Of a stretch of DNA of 64,000 bases, positions 9,040 through 18,363 are shown in pieces. Every line of letters starts with the position of its first letter. Position 1 is the first letter of the stretch. The DNA comes from Fibrobacter succinogenes (GTDB lineage: Bacteria > Fibrobacterota > Fibrobacteria > Fibrobacterales > Fibrobacteraceae). Where the stretch lies: the NCBI GenBank assembly GCA_902800345.1, contig CADCDO010000001.1:1-64000 (forward strand), given 5' to 3'. The translations under genes and the position numbers were made by a program. The notes below the pieces were generated by a model that did no database searches, had not been told where the DNA came from, and saw nothing but the letters and a program-made list of their open reading frames with translations.

Positions 9040-11424
9040 TCAATGCCGAAGGAACTTCTTCAATGCGTCTTCGAGTTGCGCCATGACGATGGGTTTCGAG
9101 AGATGTCCGTCCATCCCGGCTTCAAGGGACTTGCGGCGGTCTTCGTCAAACGCATTTGCAGACAAGGCGACAATCGGGATTCTCTTGTCCGGGAACATTT
9201 TGCGGATTTTGCGCGTAGCCTCGAACCCGTCCATTACCGGCATCTGAATGTCCATTAAAATGCAGTCGTAATAATCAGGTCCTTTTTCTTTTAGACGTTC
9301 TATGGCAATGGAGCCATCTTCTGCCGATTCGACGACAACGCCCGCATTTTCAAGAGCATCTCTCGATATTTCAAGATTCAGTTCGTTGTCCTCGACGACA
9401 AGAACCTTAAAGCCTTCAAACGAAATAGATTCCTGTTCAGAATAAGCAAAGCGGACTTGTTCCACGGCCTCCGGATTCTCCTGCAGGCGCATCGGGACGC
9501 GGATTGTGAATTTCGAGCCTTTACCGACCTCGCTTTCAACATCAATCGTTCCTTCCATCATGTCGATGATACGCTTGGAAATGGCAAGTCCAAGACCAGT
9601 TCCCTGTTGTTTACTCACCGTAGACGTTCTCTCGCGCGAAAATTCGTCGAAGAGGTGGGACTGGTATTCCGGACTCATGCCGATTCCAGTATCGCTAATG
9701 ACAAATTCATAGACGCCATAGCCTTCGCGGTCCGAGGGAATTTGGCTTACATCGAGCGATACGAATCCGCCCGAAGGCGTGTATTTCACGGCATTGGAGA
9801 CGACGTTGATAATGACTTGGTTCAACCGCAAGAAATCCACGTAGACATAGCGATTTTGGATATTGTGGCTGACATACTTGAAATCCACATTTTTCTTTTC
9901 GGCAAGCGATTTCAACATGGGAACGTAGTCATTGCCATTTTCATCCAAATTAACAGGATTCAAGTCCAATTCGACCTTGCCGCTTTCGATACGCGACATA
10001 TCCAAGACATCGTTCACCAGAGACAACAGATGTTCACTCGAAAGCTTCGACTTTTTTAGGCAGTCCAAAGCCTTGCCTTTATCCTCGATGTTCTTGATCG
10101 CCATGTCGGTAAAGCCAATCATCGCATTCAACGGCGTACGGATGTCGTGCGACATGTTGAAAAGGAACGCGCTCTTCGCTTTGTTTGCAAGTTCCGCCTT
10201 CTCCAGGTTCGCCATTTCGCGTTTTGTTTCGGCATCGACGCTATGGAACCCCGCAATCACATGGTTTTTCGAATATTCGTCCTTCACGAATTTAATTTGA
10301 TAGTAAACATCTTCGTCATTGATTTGCAATCTGAAATTGACGAAATACATGTGATCCTGTTCGACTTTGTCTAGAACCACAGACGGTTGCGTCGCCGCAC
10401 AAAACGCCTCACGGTCGCTGGGGTGCACCACCGAATTGACAAGGACCTCTAGACGTTTGCCGAAGTTATCGATTTTCGACCAGCCCGGAACGAATCTCTC
10501 GAACAAAGGGTCAAAACGGTAAAGGACTTCAGAAAGAGATTCGTAATCGACATACACCACGCAGCCGAAGTCATCGGACAATCCCGAAATCACGGCCATA
10601 TCACGGTCTGCAACCGCCTTGCGTTCTGCCTTTGCGGTTTCTTCTTCATCGACGTTTTCGAGCGTCACGACGATGTGATTGTCCGAATCAGGGGTTTTCG
10701 CCGCCTTTAGACGGTAGAACACCAAACGCCCGTCGATGAAAAAACGGAACGCGACCGACACGGCACGGTCGTTTTCGAGGTCATAAAGCAGTTTATCCTT
10801 ATTAACAAAATCCTTGACTAAGCTCCAGTCATCCCTATAGACGACCTTTTCCAGAGCCTGTTCAAAGCCTTCAAAAAAATCCTTGCAGGTTTTCGCATCC
10901 AAGGTTTTCACGACTCCCTGGGCGTTAAATTCAATGAAGGAATTATCCGTAATATCGACATAATAGATGTTGTCAAAGCCATCGCCAAGCGTATTGGCTA
11001 TATCGGAATACTGAGCGAGTTCCCGCAAATGCAGTTTAAATTCCATCTGCTCCGTAACATCGAAACAACAACCTTCAAGGCGCACTCCGCTGGTATATTC
11101 GTGATTGCGCCCGCCATGGCTCCTTAAAAAAATGATTCCGCGGTACTGGTGGTTCCAAGCATACTCCAGTTCGCTCATCTCACCGCGAGTCATCTGTTCG
11201 ATAGATTCGGCGAACGCTTCGTAATACGAGAGGTCGATGTTATTGCACCATGCGTTGTATAAATCTTCGGGAGAAATATCTTCAGAAATGCCCAGCATCT
11301 GGAGGTATGCTTTATCCGCATACATTCTAGGAGACTTGCCATCGTCAAGTTCAATGGTCCACAGACCAACACCGGCACTCGAAAGAAGTGCATGGGTCAA
11401 GTCTGAAGTCTCGAGACAATCCAT
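9040..11424 (-). CDS. Hybrid sensor histidine kinase with PAS-like domains and REC
   Basis: A 794-residue cytoplasmic hybrid kinase with no membrane segment. Residues 1-130 form a PAS-like domain. Two further related sensory units (about 140-270 and 275-400) share a YYVD.....F start and a relation to the repeated units of the kinase at 14547. DHp has H426 (NMSHDIRTPLN), followed by a complete ATPase domain and a canonical REC domain (about 673-794) with D725 in LMDIQMPVMDG. It converges with the REC/HD-GYP-HPt pair and probably starts a relay to them. Signals for the PAS units are unknown. Confidence 0.92.
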   Translation of the reverse strand: MDCLETSDLTHALLSSAGVGLWTIELDDGKSPRMYADKAYLQMLGISEDISPEDLYNAWCNNIDLSYYEAFAESIEQMTRGEMSELEYAWNHQYRGIIFLRSHGGRNHEYTSGVRLEGCCFDVTEQMEFKLHLRELAQYSDIANTLGDGFDNIYYVDITDNSFIEFNAQGVVKTLDAKTCKDFFEGFEQALEKVVYRDDWSLVKDFVNKDKLLYDLENDRAVSVAFRFFIDGRLVFYRLKAAKTPDSDNHIVVTLENVDEEETAKAERKAVADRDMAVISGLSDDFGCVVYVDYESLSEVLYRFDPLFERFVPGWSKIDNFGKRLEVLVNSVVHPSDREAFCAATQPSVVLDKVEQDHMYFVNFRLQINDEDVYYQIKFVKDEYSKNHVIAGFHSVDAETKREMANLEKAELANKAKSAFLFNMSHDIRTPLNAMIGFTDMAIKNIEDKGKALDCLKKSKLSSEHLLSLVNDVLDMSRIESGKVELDLNPVNLDENGNDYVPMLKSLAEKKNVDFKYVSHNIQNRYVYVDFLRLNQVIINVVSNAVKYTPSGGFVSLDVSQIPSDREGYGVYEFVISDTGIGMSPEYQSHLFDEFSRERTSTVSKQQGTGLGLAISKRIIDMMEGTIDVESEVGKGSKFTIRVPMRLQENPEAVEQVRFAYSEQESISFEGFKVLVVEDNELNLEISRDALENAGVVVESAEDGSIAIERLKEKGPDYYDCILMDIQMPVMDGFEATRKIRKMFPDKRIPIVALSANAFDEDRRKSLEAGMDGHLSKPIVMAQLEDALKKFLRH

Positions 11425-11570
11425 GATTAAACTTTTCTCCTACAAGGGAAATCCTTCAACAACCAGTTGAGGTTCCCCCAAAAATATAAAATACACTTAT
11501 TTTAGTCGCCCGTTTTCCAAAAAGGGAATAAAATCTTGGAATTTGGGTTATTTAGTCGGTAGAGCTTAGA

Positions 11571-11599
11571 TAGATTGCCGCGCTTCGCTCGCAATGACG
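11571..11599. repeat. REP-like palindrome, GTCATTGCGAG type
   Basis: Reads ATTGCCGCGC-TTCGCTCGCAATGACG, a GC-rich palindrome with CGAAGCG at its centre. A related shorter form follows at about 11650-11672. I recall similar short palindromes in many unrelated bacterial genomes, but could not check this. Confidence 0.45.
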
Positions 11600-11679
11600 T
11601 GGGAGCCGAATACAGCGACAAGTTTACTTGTTCATTGTTGAGGCGAACCAGTCATGCGCTCTGCGCAATGACGTTTTTT

Positions 11680-11705
11680 CTAAGCTCTAAGTTCTAATCC
11701 CTAAT
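11680..11705. repeat. Degenerate 7-nt periodic tract
   Basis: Reads CTAAGCT CTAAGTT CTAATCC CTAAT and overlaps the end of the acyltransferase gene. The heptamers match those at 50565-50604. Confidence 0.55.
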
Positions 11706-12838
11706 TTTTTCTTGCGGCGCCAGATTTTGAATTCCATGTAAAGGGTGCTCACAGTATAAACGAAAATGAGCAGGAGAATGGTATTCTTCGGGCGGTTCAG
11801 ATTACAGATGCCCCACGCAAACGTGATGATGGGCAGGTGAATCAAGTACGGATAGAACGAGGCGCGTCCGACACGGCGCACAAGCGGGATGCAGAAAAAT
11901 TTCGCCAGGAAACCCTTACCGGAAAGAAGACTCAGCACCAGCATGCCGTAAATGAAAATCGGGAGACTATGGTGCATAAAATAATTGTATCCTGGATTGG
12001 CACCGGGACACATGAGGAACAAGCTACCGTAAAGGGCCAAAAGCAATAACGCCTGCGCAATACCGCTCACATAATTTTTCTTAAGATAATCGAAGACTCC
12101 CTCGCTGTAAAGGCGGTAGAGCACCATGCCGAACAAGTATTCAAATACACGCACTGGCGCGAACATGTGGAAAAAGCGATATTTTGATTCAAACCCGTCA
12201 AACCAAAGGTTGTCCGTGCAACCAAAAACGACTGACCAAAGGATTCCCGGGATAAAGACGGCGCCAAGCAGCACCCAGAGCGTCCGGCGGTTCTGCTTGA
12301 ACAGCCAACGGCTGAACCACGGTGTAATAGCGTAGCAAAGGAAAAAACTCGTCAGCGACCACGAGGGTTCATTCAGCTTGAGCCCAAGATCGGGAACGAT
12401 GGACCATGTAAGCGTGAGGTGCATGAAGAGGCTCCGCCACGGATGGAACATATTGGCAAGCCCCGCCGACGCACAGTCCCCAATTTCGGAAAATGCGGGC
12501 ACATGCGTGTAGCCACTGCTCCTGAACACGACAAAAACGAACATGAGGAGCGTCATGAAGAAATGCAGGCGGTATAGTTTCGCGATACGGCTGAACATAA
12601 AGGGAATCACGGGAATCCGGCGGTCCGGGTCGCTAAACTTGCTTGCAAAAAGGAATCCGGCCAGCACGTAGAAAATACCTGCGGCAAAGGCGGGAGCCGT
12701 AATGATGGGCATGACCCACTTGCAGTCGGACATGTAGGCAAGAGCGCTGGAACTGCCCAAGTGGAGCATGACAATGTTGAGGCTCGCCAACAGGCGGAGG
12801 CCATCGATTGCAGGGAAATAATTCGCTGGTTTCGGCAT
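11687..12838 (-). CDS. Membrane acyltransferase, OafA/YrhL type
   Basis: A 383-residue integral membrane protein of acyltransferase family 3, about ten hydrophobic helices. The family's N-terminal signature is present (FPAIDGLRLLASLNIVMLH), as are an aromatic-rich region near residues 150-170 and conserved helices to the end. Members transfer acetyl or other acyl groups to cell-surface glycans. It stands alone between two signalling modules, with no glycan-synthesis genes around it, so its acceptor is unknown. Its last codons overlap a 7-nt periodic tract. Confidence 0.85.
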   Translation of the reverse strand: MPKPANYFPAIDGLRLLASLNIVMLHLGSSSALAYMSDCKWVMPIITAPAFAAGIFYVLAGFLFASKFSDPDRRIPVIPFMFSRIAKLYRLHFFMTLLMFVFVVFRSSGYTHVPAFSEIGDCASAGLANMFHPWRSLFMHLTLTWSIVPDLGLKLNEPSWSLTSFFLCYAITPWFSRWLFKQNRRTLWVLLGAVFIPGILWSVVFGCTDNLWFDGFESKYRFFHMFAPVRVFEYLFGMVLYRLYSEGVFDYLKKNYVSGIAQALLLLALYGSLFLMCPGANPGYNYFMHHSLPIFIYGMLVLSLLSGKGFLAKFFCIPLVRRVGRASFYPYLIHLPIITFAWGICNLNRPKNTILLLIFVYTVSTLYMEFKIWRRKKKLGIRT

Positions 12839-13024
12839 TTCGGAGAGGAAAAGTAGAAAAAAAGCGAGGGGACTCTCAATAATTTGAAAACGTGATTTTC
12901 CTCAAATTGCGGGTTTAAAACGAAAATTCAGAAACCAGGCCATTCCATTTCGTCACATTTTTCTTAAATTAAGATTATACTGATTAAAAGTACTAAGAAG
13001 AAACGAGAAAATTGACATTTGGCC

Positions 13025-14542
13025 ATGAGCAACAATCGTGCAAAAATTTTAATTGTCGATGATGACGCCATGAACAGAGCCCTGCTTTCGGACCTGCTCA
13101 ACGACGAATACGATATCATCGAGGCAAGGGACGGCGACGAGGCTATCCAAATTCTCGAAAAAAAGGCTAAGGAAATCACTCTTGTCCTGCTAGACATGCT
13201 CATGCCTAGATGTGATGGTCTGGAAGTTCTCAAAATCATGAATCGGGAAGGCTGGATCAAGGGTACACCCGTCGTCATGATTTCGGCGGAAAAATCCTGC
13301 GCCCAAGTCGAAAAAGCGTTTTCGCTTGGCGTAACAGACTTCATTTACCGTCCGTTCGACCATATGGTCGTAAAGAACCGCGTCCACAACACGATCCGCC
13401 TTTACGTAAAGCAGATGCAGCTATCAAAGCTTGTCACGGACAAGATTTACGAAAGGACGCGCAACAGCGACATGCTGATTTCCATTCTGAGCCACATCGT
13501 CGAATTCCGCAACGGCGAAAGCGGCCAGCACGTTCTGCACATCAAGAAGCTCACCGAAATACTTTTACGAGCGCTCCGCAAACGCACGAACGAATACCAC
13601 ATCACCGACGACGAAATCAATTCCATAGCGACAGCCTCTTCGATGCACGACATCGGCAAAATCACGATTCCCGGCGAAATCCTGAACAAGCCCGGACGGC
13701 TGACCGCGGAAGAGTTCGAAATCATGAAGACTCATTCCATGAACGGAGCGAAAATGCTCGACGGCATGCAGTTCTTCAAGAACGAACCCCTGATGAAGTT
13801 CACCTACGAAATATGCAGATGGCACCACGAACGCTGGGACGGTCGCGGCTACCCCGACGGGCTCAAAGAGAACGACATTCCTATCGCGGCACAAGTGGTT
13901 TCCATAGCCGACGTCTATGATGCGCTCACAAGCGACCGTTGCTACAAAAAGGCGTTCAGCCACGAAAAAGCAATCGACATGATCCGCAACAACGAATGCG
14001 GCGTGTTCAATCCGCTGCTCCTGGAATGTCTCAATGACGTAGCGGACCGCCTGCCCAAAGAAATGAACGAGAACTGCATAAGCCAGTTGGACGAATCGGA
14101 TTTCTCGCAAATAGCAAGATCTTTCTTCGAAAACGGCGGGGATGCTGCTAACAACATCATTCTCCAGCAATATATCAACGAACATAGAAAAAGTTTGTTC
14201 TTTGAACAATTCCAAAAAGGCATCGTTTTCGAATACACCTACGATCCGTCCGTATTGACGATTTCTCCGAAGGGCGCAAAAGAACTCGGATTCCCGCAGA
14301 CCATGGTGGAACCGGAAAAGAACAACAAGTTCTGGGATATCATCGGGCGCGACAACTGGGACAAATTTTCTCAGTTGATGCACAACCCGCAATTGAGTAA
14401 CGATTCGTTCGTTTTCGAATGTAGCATCAACGTCAAGGGTAAAAAACGGAATTGCAGAATAAGCATCCAGCAAGCTTGGAACAGGCTCAACCCGGAAAAG
14501 CCGCTACTTGTGTCCGTCTACGGGAACATAAAGTTACTGTAA
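13025..14542 (+). CDS. Response regulator with HD-GYP domain, second copy
   Basis: A 505-residue paralogue of the protein at 7028, with equal length and domain order. The REC domain has the acidic cluster VDDD and the acceptor Asp in LLDMLMP, and again Arg instead of Lys (YRPFD). HD-GYP motifs HDIGK and HHERWDGRGYPDGL are intact, so c-di-GMP hydrolysis is likely. The C-terminal 170 residues diverge more. The ATG at 13025 was preferred to a TTG six bases earlier because it gives the paralogue's length; the ribosome site is weak either way. It converges on the kinase gene at 14547 with 4 bp between the stop codons and no terminator. Confidence 0.9.
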   Translation: MSNNRAKILIVDDDAMNRALLSDLLNDEYDIIEARDGDEAIQILEKKAKEITLVLLDMLMPRCDGLEVLKIMNREGWIKGTPVVMISAEKSCAQVEKAFSLGVTDFIYRPFDHMVVKNRVHNTIRLYVKQMQLSKLVTDKIYERTRNSDMLISILSHIVEFRNGESGQHVLHIKKLTEILLRALRKRTNEYHITDDEINSIATASSMHDIGKITIPGEILNKPGRLTAEEFEIMKTHSMNGAKMLDGMQFFKNEPLMKFTYEICRWHHERWDGRGYPDGLKENDIPIAAQVVSIADVYDALTSDRCYKKAFSHEKAIDMIRNNECGVFNPLLLECLNDVADRLPKEMNENCISQLDESDFSQIARSFFENGGDAANNIILQQYINEHRKSLFFEQFQKGIVFEYTYDPSVLTISPKGAKELGFPQTMVEPEKNNKFWDIIGRDNWDKFSQLMHNPQLSNDSFVFECSINVKGKKRNCRISIQQAWNRLNPEKPLLVSVYGNIKLL

Positions 14543-14546
14543 TCGT

Positions 14547-17500
14547 TTATCCCAAAAATTTTTTCAGGACTCTCTCAAGTTTTTCCATGTCAATGGGCTT
14601 GGCGATGTGTTCGTTCATGCCCACATCCAAGGCCGCCTTGCGGTCTTCTTCAAACGCATTTGCGGTCATGGCGATAATCGGGATGTTCGAAAGATACTCG
14701 CTCCCCATCGCCCTGATTTGACGCGAAGCCTCGAGGCCGTCCATCACAGGCATTTGCATGTCCATGAGGATCAAGTCGTACAGGCCGGGCTTAACGCCCT
14801 TGAGCAAGTTGATTGCCACGGAACCATCTTTGGCAGAATCGACACCAAAGCCCATGCTTTCGAGCACGCTTTGCGCGATTTCACGGTTGAGTTCGTTGTC
14901 TTCGACGAGAAGGATTCTCTTTCCCGTAAAATCAAAAGTCTCTTCGACATCCTTCTTGGGGACGTTCGGTACGACCCCAAGCGCCCGCGCCAAGGCGTCA
15001 CGCAGTTCCGAAAGAAATAGCGGTTTGCTTATGAATCCGGCAACGCCTGCGCTCCGAGCCTCCTTTTCGAGATTCGCCCAGTCATAGGCCGTCATGATGA
15101 CAATCGGTTTACCGTTCTCCGGGACGGAGCATATCTGCCGCACGACATCGAAACTGTCCATGTCCAGCATGGCGCAATCGACAACAATGACCGAATAAGG
15201 TTCCTTGCGCTTGACGGATTCCTCCACACGCAAAATGGCCTCGTTGCCATACATCGTCCATTCGGCACGCATTCCAAGGCGGTTCAAGAGACGTGTCGCG
15301 CTGGAACAAGCATTGTAATCGCTTTCGACAACCAAAGCACGCGCATTGTTCAGCGACTGCAAATCCGTCAAATCGACCGAGGGTTCCTGAATTTTCAAAG
15401 TCAAGTGGATAACGTACTCCGTCCCCTTGCCGGGAGCGCTCACGACATCAATCGTTCCGCCCATCATATCGACAATCTTCTTCGTGATGGACATGCCGAG
15501 TCCGGTTCCTTGCGTCTTCGAAAGCGTCGATGTCCTTTCGCGTTCGAACGGCTCGTACAGAACCTTCAAGAATTCGGGACTCATGCCGATGCCGTCATCC
15601 TTGACATGGAACTCGTAAGAACCCGTATTTTCGTCCTTTGCGGTTTGACGGACCAGCACATGAATATTGCCGCCCACAGGCGTAAACTTGACGGCGTTCG
15701 AGAGCAAATTGATGAGCACCTGGTGCAAGCGCAACTTGTCGCAGACAACATTCTCGTTTTCGATATCGAAACAGTCCATGTACAGTTTCTGCCGTTTGGC
15801 GTTCGCTTCGCCCAGGATAATCGTGTTCAAGTCGTGCATTATTTCGGACAAGCTGCAATTCACGTCTTCGAGAACGATTTTTCCGGATTCGATACGGCTC
15901 ATGTCCAGAATGTCGTTGATAAGCGAAAGCAAATGCGTACTGGAAATCACCGTTTTTTCCAGATAGTTCTTGACCATCACGGTATCGTTCAGATTATTGA
16001 GCGCCAACTTGGTAAAGCCGATAATGGCGTTCATCGGAGTGCGGATGTCGTGCGACATGTTCGAGAGGAACATTGTCTTTGCCTTATTCGCGGCTTCGGC
16101 CTGCACGAGTGCGTGTTCCAAAAGGGTCTGCTGTTCTTCAAGCGCCTTTTTCTGCTCCGCAATTTTGGCGTCCAGTTCCAGCTTTTGCGCAGTGATGTTA
16201 TCGATAAACATGAACGCCAGAATGAAACTGACCGGAACTCCGTTCTTGCGCTCGATGACGTACAGAACGGCACGACGCCATTCCCCCTTGAGAGCCCTGT
16301 AGTTGTATTCGCGCTTGTCCTCCTTCGCTAGAAACGAGCGCATGTAATCGACGTTCGACATTTTTTCCCAGGACTCGCGAAAATCAGGGAGAACCGCCTT
16401 GCTGAACTCCAATACGGTATGACTGTACTTGGCAAAGCCGCCATAAGAGCGCCCCTTTTCATAGACCGTCGAATCACGCACGCTTCGTATAGTATCGTCT
16501 TCGAGGTTTACGAAATAGACGCCAAAGTAATCCTCGTAAAGTTTGTTGTCAACGTAGCGTTTGAGAATTTCGACATCCTTGTCGGCAAAGCCGAGCACAA
16601 CCGCTTTCGGCTTGTCCGTTTCGAGGCCGACCTTCACGAATTTCATTTCGCAGTAGCGTGTCACCCCGTTTTCATAGTTCCTGTACTGCGTGATAAAGGA
16701 CTTTTGGGATTTCAGCTGTTCCGAAATATTTTCGATGGACCCTGCATCAAGCACCATCTTCTTGTCGAATTCATAGACAAAGCTATCGACATACATCTTG
16801 ATGGCTTCGGAATAATGGATGCCGTTCGACAAGAGCTTTCCGAACTTCGATTCGGTATAAGCGTTCATCGTGTAAGGCGTAAGGCTGTCCGTTTCGAGGT
16901 CGATGTAATAGACGGAAGAATACTCCGTCGCAAGCACATTGATGATATCGAAATTGCGTTCTATGTTGCGATCGCGTTCTTGCCTCGCGACGACTTCGCT
17001 ATTCACATTCGCGACGGCAACGATGATATGATCTTCGGTCTTGGACCAAAGAACCTTCATGCGGTAATACTGAAGTTCCCCATCAACGACAAGCCTGTAC
17101 TCGACAGAATAAGAACGGTCCTTTTCAAGCTGCGAAAGCAAAAACTTTTTAGTCATGATGAACATCATCTTCTTGAGGTCTTGCTGATAAACTATTTTCT
17201 TCAAGTCTGTCGAGCAATCCTCGAAAAAGTTTTTCCCCGCGTTCACAAGCTTAAGCTTGATATAACTGTCATGCTGGTTGAATACATCATAGGAATTGTC
17301 TTTCAAGTTCACATAGTAGATAATCTCGTACTCGACGCTCAAGGCGTTCGCAATTTCGGAAAATTCGCGGTTCATGACATCGGTGCGCATTTTCTCGTCA
17401 CGATCGGCAAAACCCAGAACGACGACTGGCGACTTTTCGCCCGAGATGCGGACAAACTTCATTTCGTAAAAACGGCCTTCGGCATTCTTGTAATCCGTCT

Positions 17501-18179
17501 CGAAATGATTCTGTTTCGATAGCTTTTTGCGTATATTCTGGATAGACCCTGCAGCAAGGACTCGCGACCGGTCTTCGGCGCAAACGTACTTTTCCACATA
17601 CTTGGCGAACGCCTTGGAATATGTCGTATTGTCCCGGATCGTCTTTTCAAAGATGTTTTCGGATTTCGACTTCACGTACGAAATCATCATCTCGGTATCG
17701 AGATTGATACAGTAAAGCGAATTGTATTCAGAGGCCAGAGCCTGGATGATGCGGTTCCCTTCTTCGACCTTCATGCGTTTGCGCACTTCGTCATCGATGT
17801 TCAAGAAGCAGATGGCGATATGGTCCTCGTCACGGCCACGGGAAAACTGGAGCCTACAATACCTCTCCTTGCCCTTCAAAAGGTCCCGCACCACGTAAGA
17901 AAAGCTCTGTTCCTTCTTCAGACGGTCGCGGACATAGTTCGGCGCAAAAAGTTCCCGGAGCATTTTACGGTCATCGGCGTGGATATCTTCGGAAATGAAC
18001 TTCAGGAGCTTTCGGAGGCCGTTGCCCCCATCCCCATACTTTTTTTCGATTTCTTTTTCGCGGTAGTAAACAACATACGAGAAATCAACGAGGTTTACAT
18101 AATAGGCAGAAATGAACTGCTCATAAAACACGTCTGCAAACAATTCTGCATATGCGTTCTTTTTTTGACCACCACTCAT
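14547..18179 (-). CDS. Large hybrid histidine kinase: five sensory repeats and two REC domains
   Basis: A 1210-residue cytoplasmic kinase. The first 670 residues are five tandem PAS-like units of about 130 residues, each with a Y.VNL/YYIDLE strand, a FA.Y/F..FV helix and an R/KFV..-like strand. A coiled coil (about 672-705) leads to DHp with H710 (NMSHDIRTPMN) and a full ATPase domain. REC1 (about 960-1075) is degenerate: the acceptor Asp is kept (VVDCAMLDMD) but the Pro after it is Leu. REC2 (about 1090-1210) is canonical with D1140 (LMDMQMPVMDG). GGAG precedes the ATG. It faces REC/HD-GYP copy 2 and is a likely partner. The repeated sensory region resembles two units of the kinase at 9040. 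Confidence 0.9.
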   Translation of the reverse strand: MSGGQKKNAYAELFADVFYEQFISAYYVNLVDFSYVVYYREKEIEKKYGDGGNGLRKLLKFISEDIHADDRKMLRELFAPNYVRDRLKKEQSFSYVVRDLLKGKERYCRLQFSRGRDEDHIAICFLNIDDEVRKRMKVEEGNRIIQALASEYNSLYCINLDTEMMISYVKSKSENIFEKTIRDNTTYSKAFAKYVEKYVCAEDRSRVLAAGSIQNIRKKLSKQNHFETDYKNAEGRFYEMKFVRISGEKSPVVVLGFADRDEKMRTDVMNREFSEIANALSVEYEIIYYVNLKDNSYDVFNQHDSYIKLKLVNAGKNFFEDCSTDLKKIVYQQDLKKMMFIMTKKFLLSQLEKDRSYSVEYRLVVDGELQYYRMKVLWSKTEDHIIVAVANVNSEVVARQERDRNIERNFDIINVLATEYSSVYYIDLETDSLTPYTMNAYTESKFGKLLSNGIHYSEAIKMYVDSFVYEFDKKMVLDAGSIENISEQLKSQKSFITQYRNYENGVTRYCEMKFVKVGLETDKPKAVVLGFADKDVEILKRYVDNKLYEDYFGVYFVNLEDDTIRSVRDSTVYEKGRSYGGFAKYSHTVLEFSKAVLPDFRESWEKMSNVDYMRSFLAKEDKREYNYRALKGEWRRAVLYVIERKNGVPVSFILAFMFIDNITAQKLELDAKIAEQKKALEEQQTLLEHALVQAEAANKAKTMFLSNMSHDIRTPMNAIIGFTKLALNNLNDTVMVKNYLEKTVISSTHLLSLINDILDMSRIESGKIVLEDVNCSLSEIMHDLNTIILGEANAKRQKLYMDCFDIENENVVCDKLRLHQVLINLLSNAVKFTPVGGNIHVLVRQTAKDENTGSYEFHVKDDGIGMSPEFLKVLYEPFERERTSTLSKTQGTGLGMSITKKIVDMMGGTIDVVSAPGKGTEYVIHLTLKIQEPSVDLTDLQSLNNARALVVESDYNACSSATRLLNRLGMRAEWTMYGNEAILRVEESVKRKEPYSVIVVDCAMLDMDSFDVVRQICSVPENGKPIVIMTAYDWANLEKEARSAGVAGFISKPLFLSELRDALARALGVVPNVPKKDVEETFDFTGKRILLVEDNELNREIAQSVLESMGFGVDSAKDGSVAINLLKGVKPGLYDLILMDMQMPVMDGLEASRQIRAMGSEYLSNIPIIAMTANAFEEDRKAALDVGMNEHIAKPIDMEKLERVLKKFLG

Positions 18180-18280
18180 TATCGCTCCACTTCTGTTTCT
18201 GTAAAAGAAAATATATCATTTTTATGTTTTTTTATAGAAATGCAAAATTTTTTTTGAATCATGATGATACATCTTATACA

Positions 18281-18314
18281 AAAAAAGGACCTCCGAGAGT
18301 TACCTCGAAGGCCT
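18281..18314 (-). terminator. Terminator of the GH10 gene
   Basis: On the minus strand AGGCCTTCGAG and CTCGGAGGTCC pair with two G-U wobbles and are followed by a TTTTTTT run. The stem is only complete when read leftward, which fixes its direction. Confidence 0.75.
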
Positions 18315-18363
18315 TTGGGTATTTAAGGCTCCCAATAACGGGAGTATGGATTAGGATTTCTTT

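Noticed and set aside
13011..13027. Regulon palindrome ATTGACATTT next to the second REC/HD-GYP start
   Set aside because: Only one half-site matches, it overlaps the start codon region, and there is no -10 box at the required distance.
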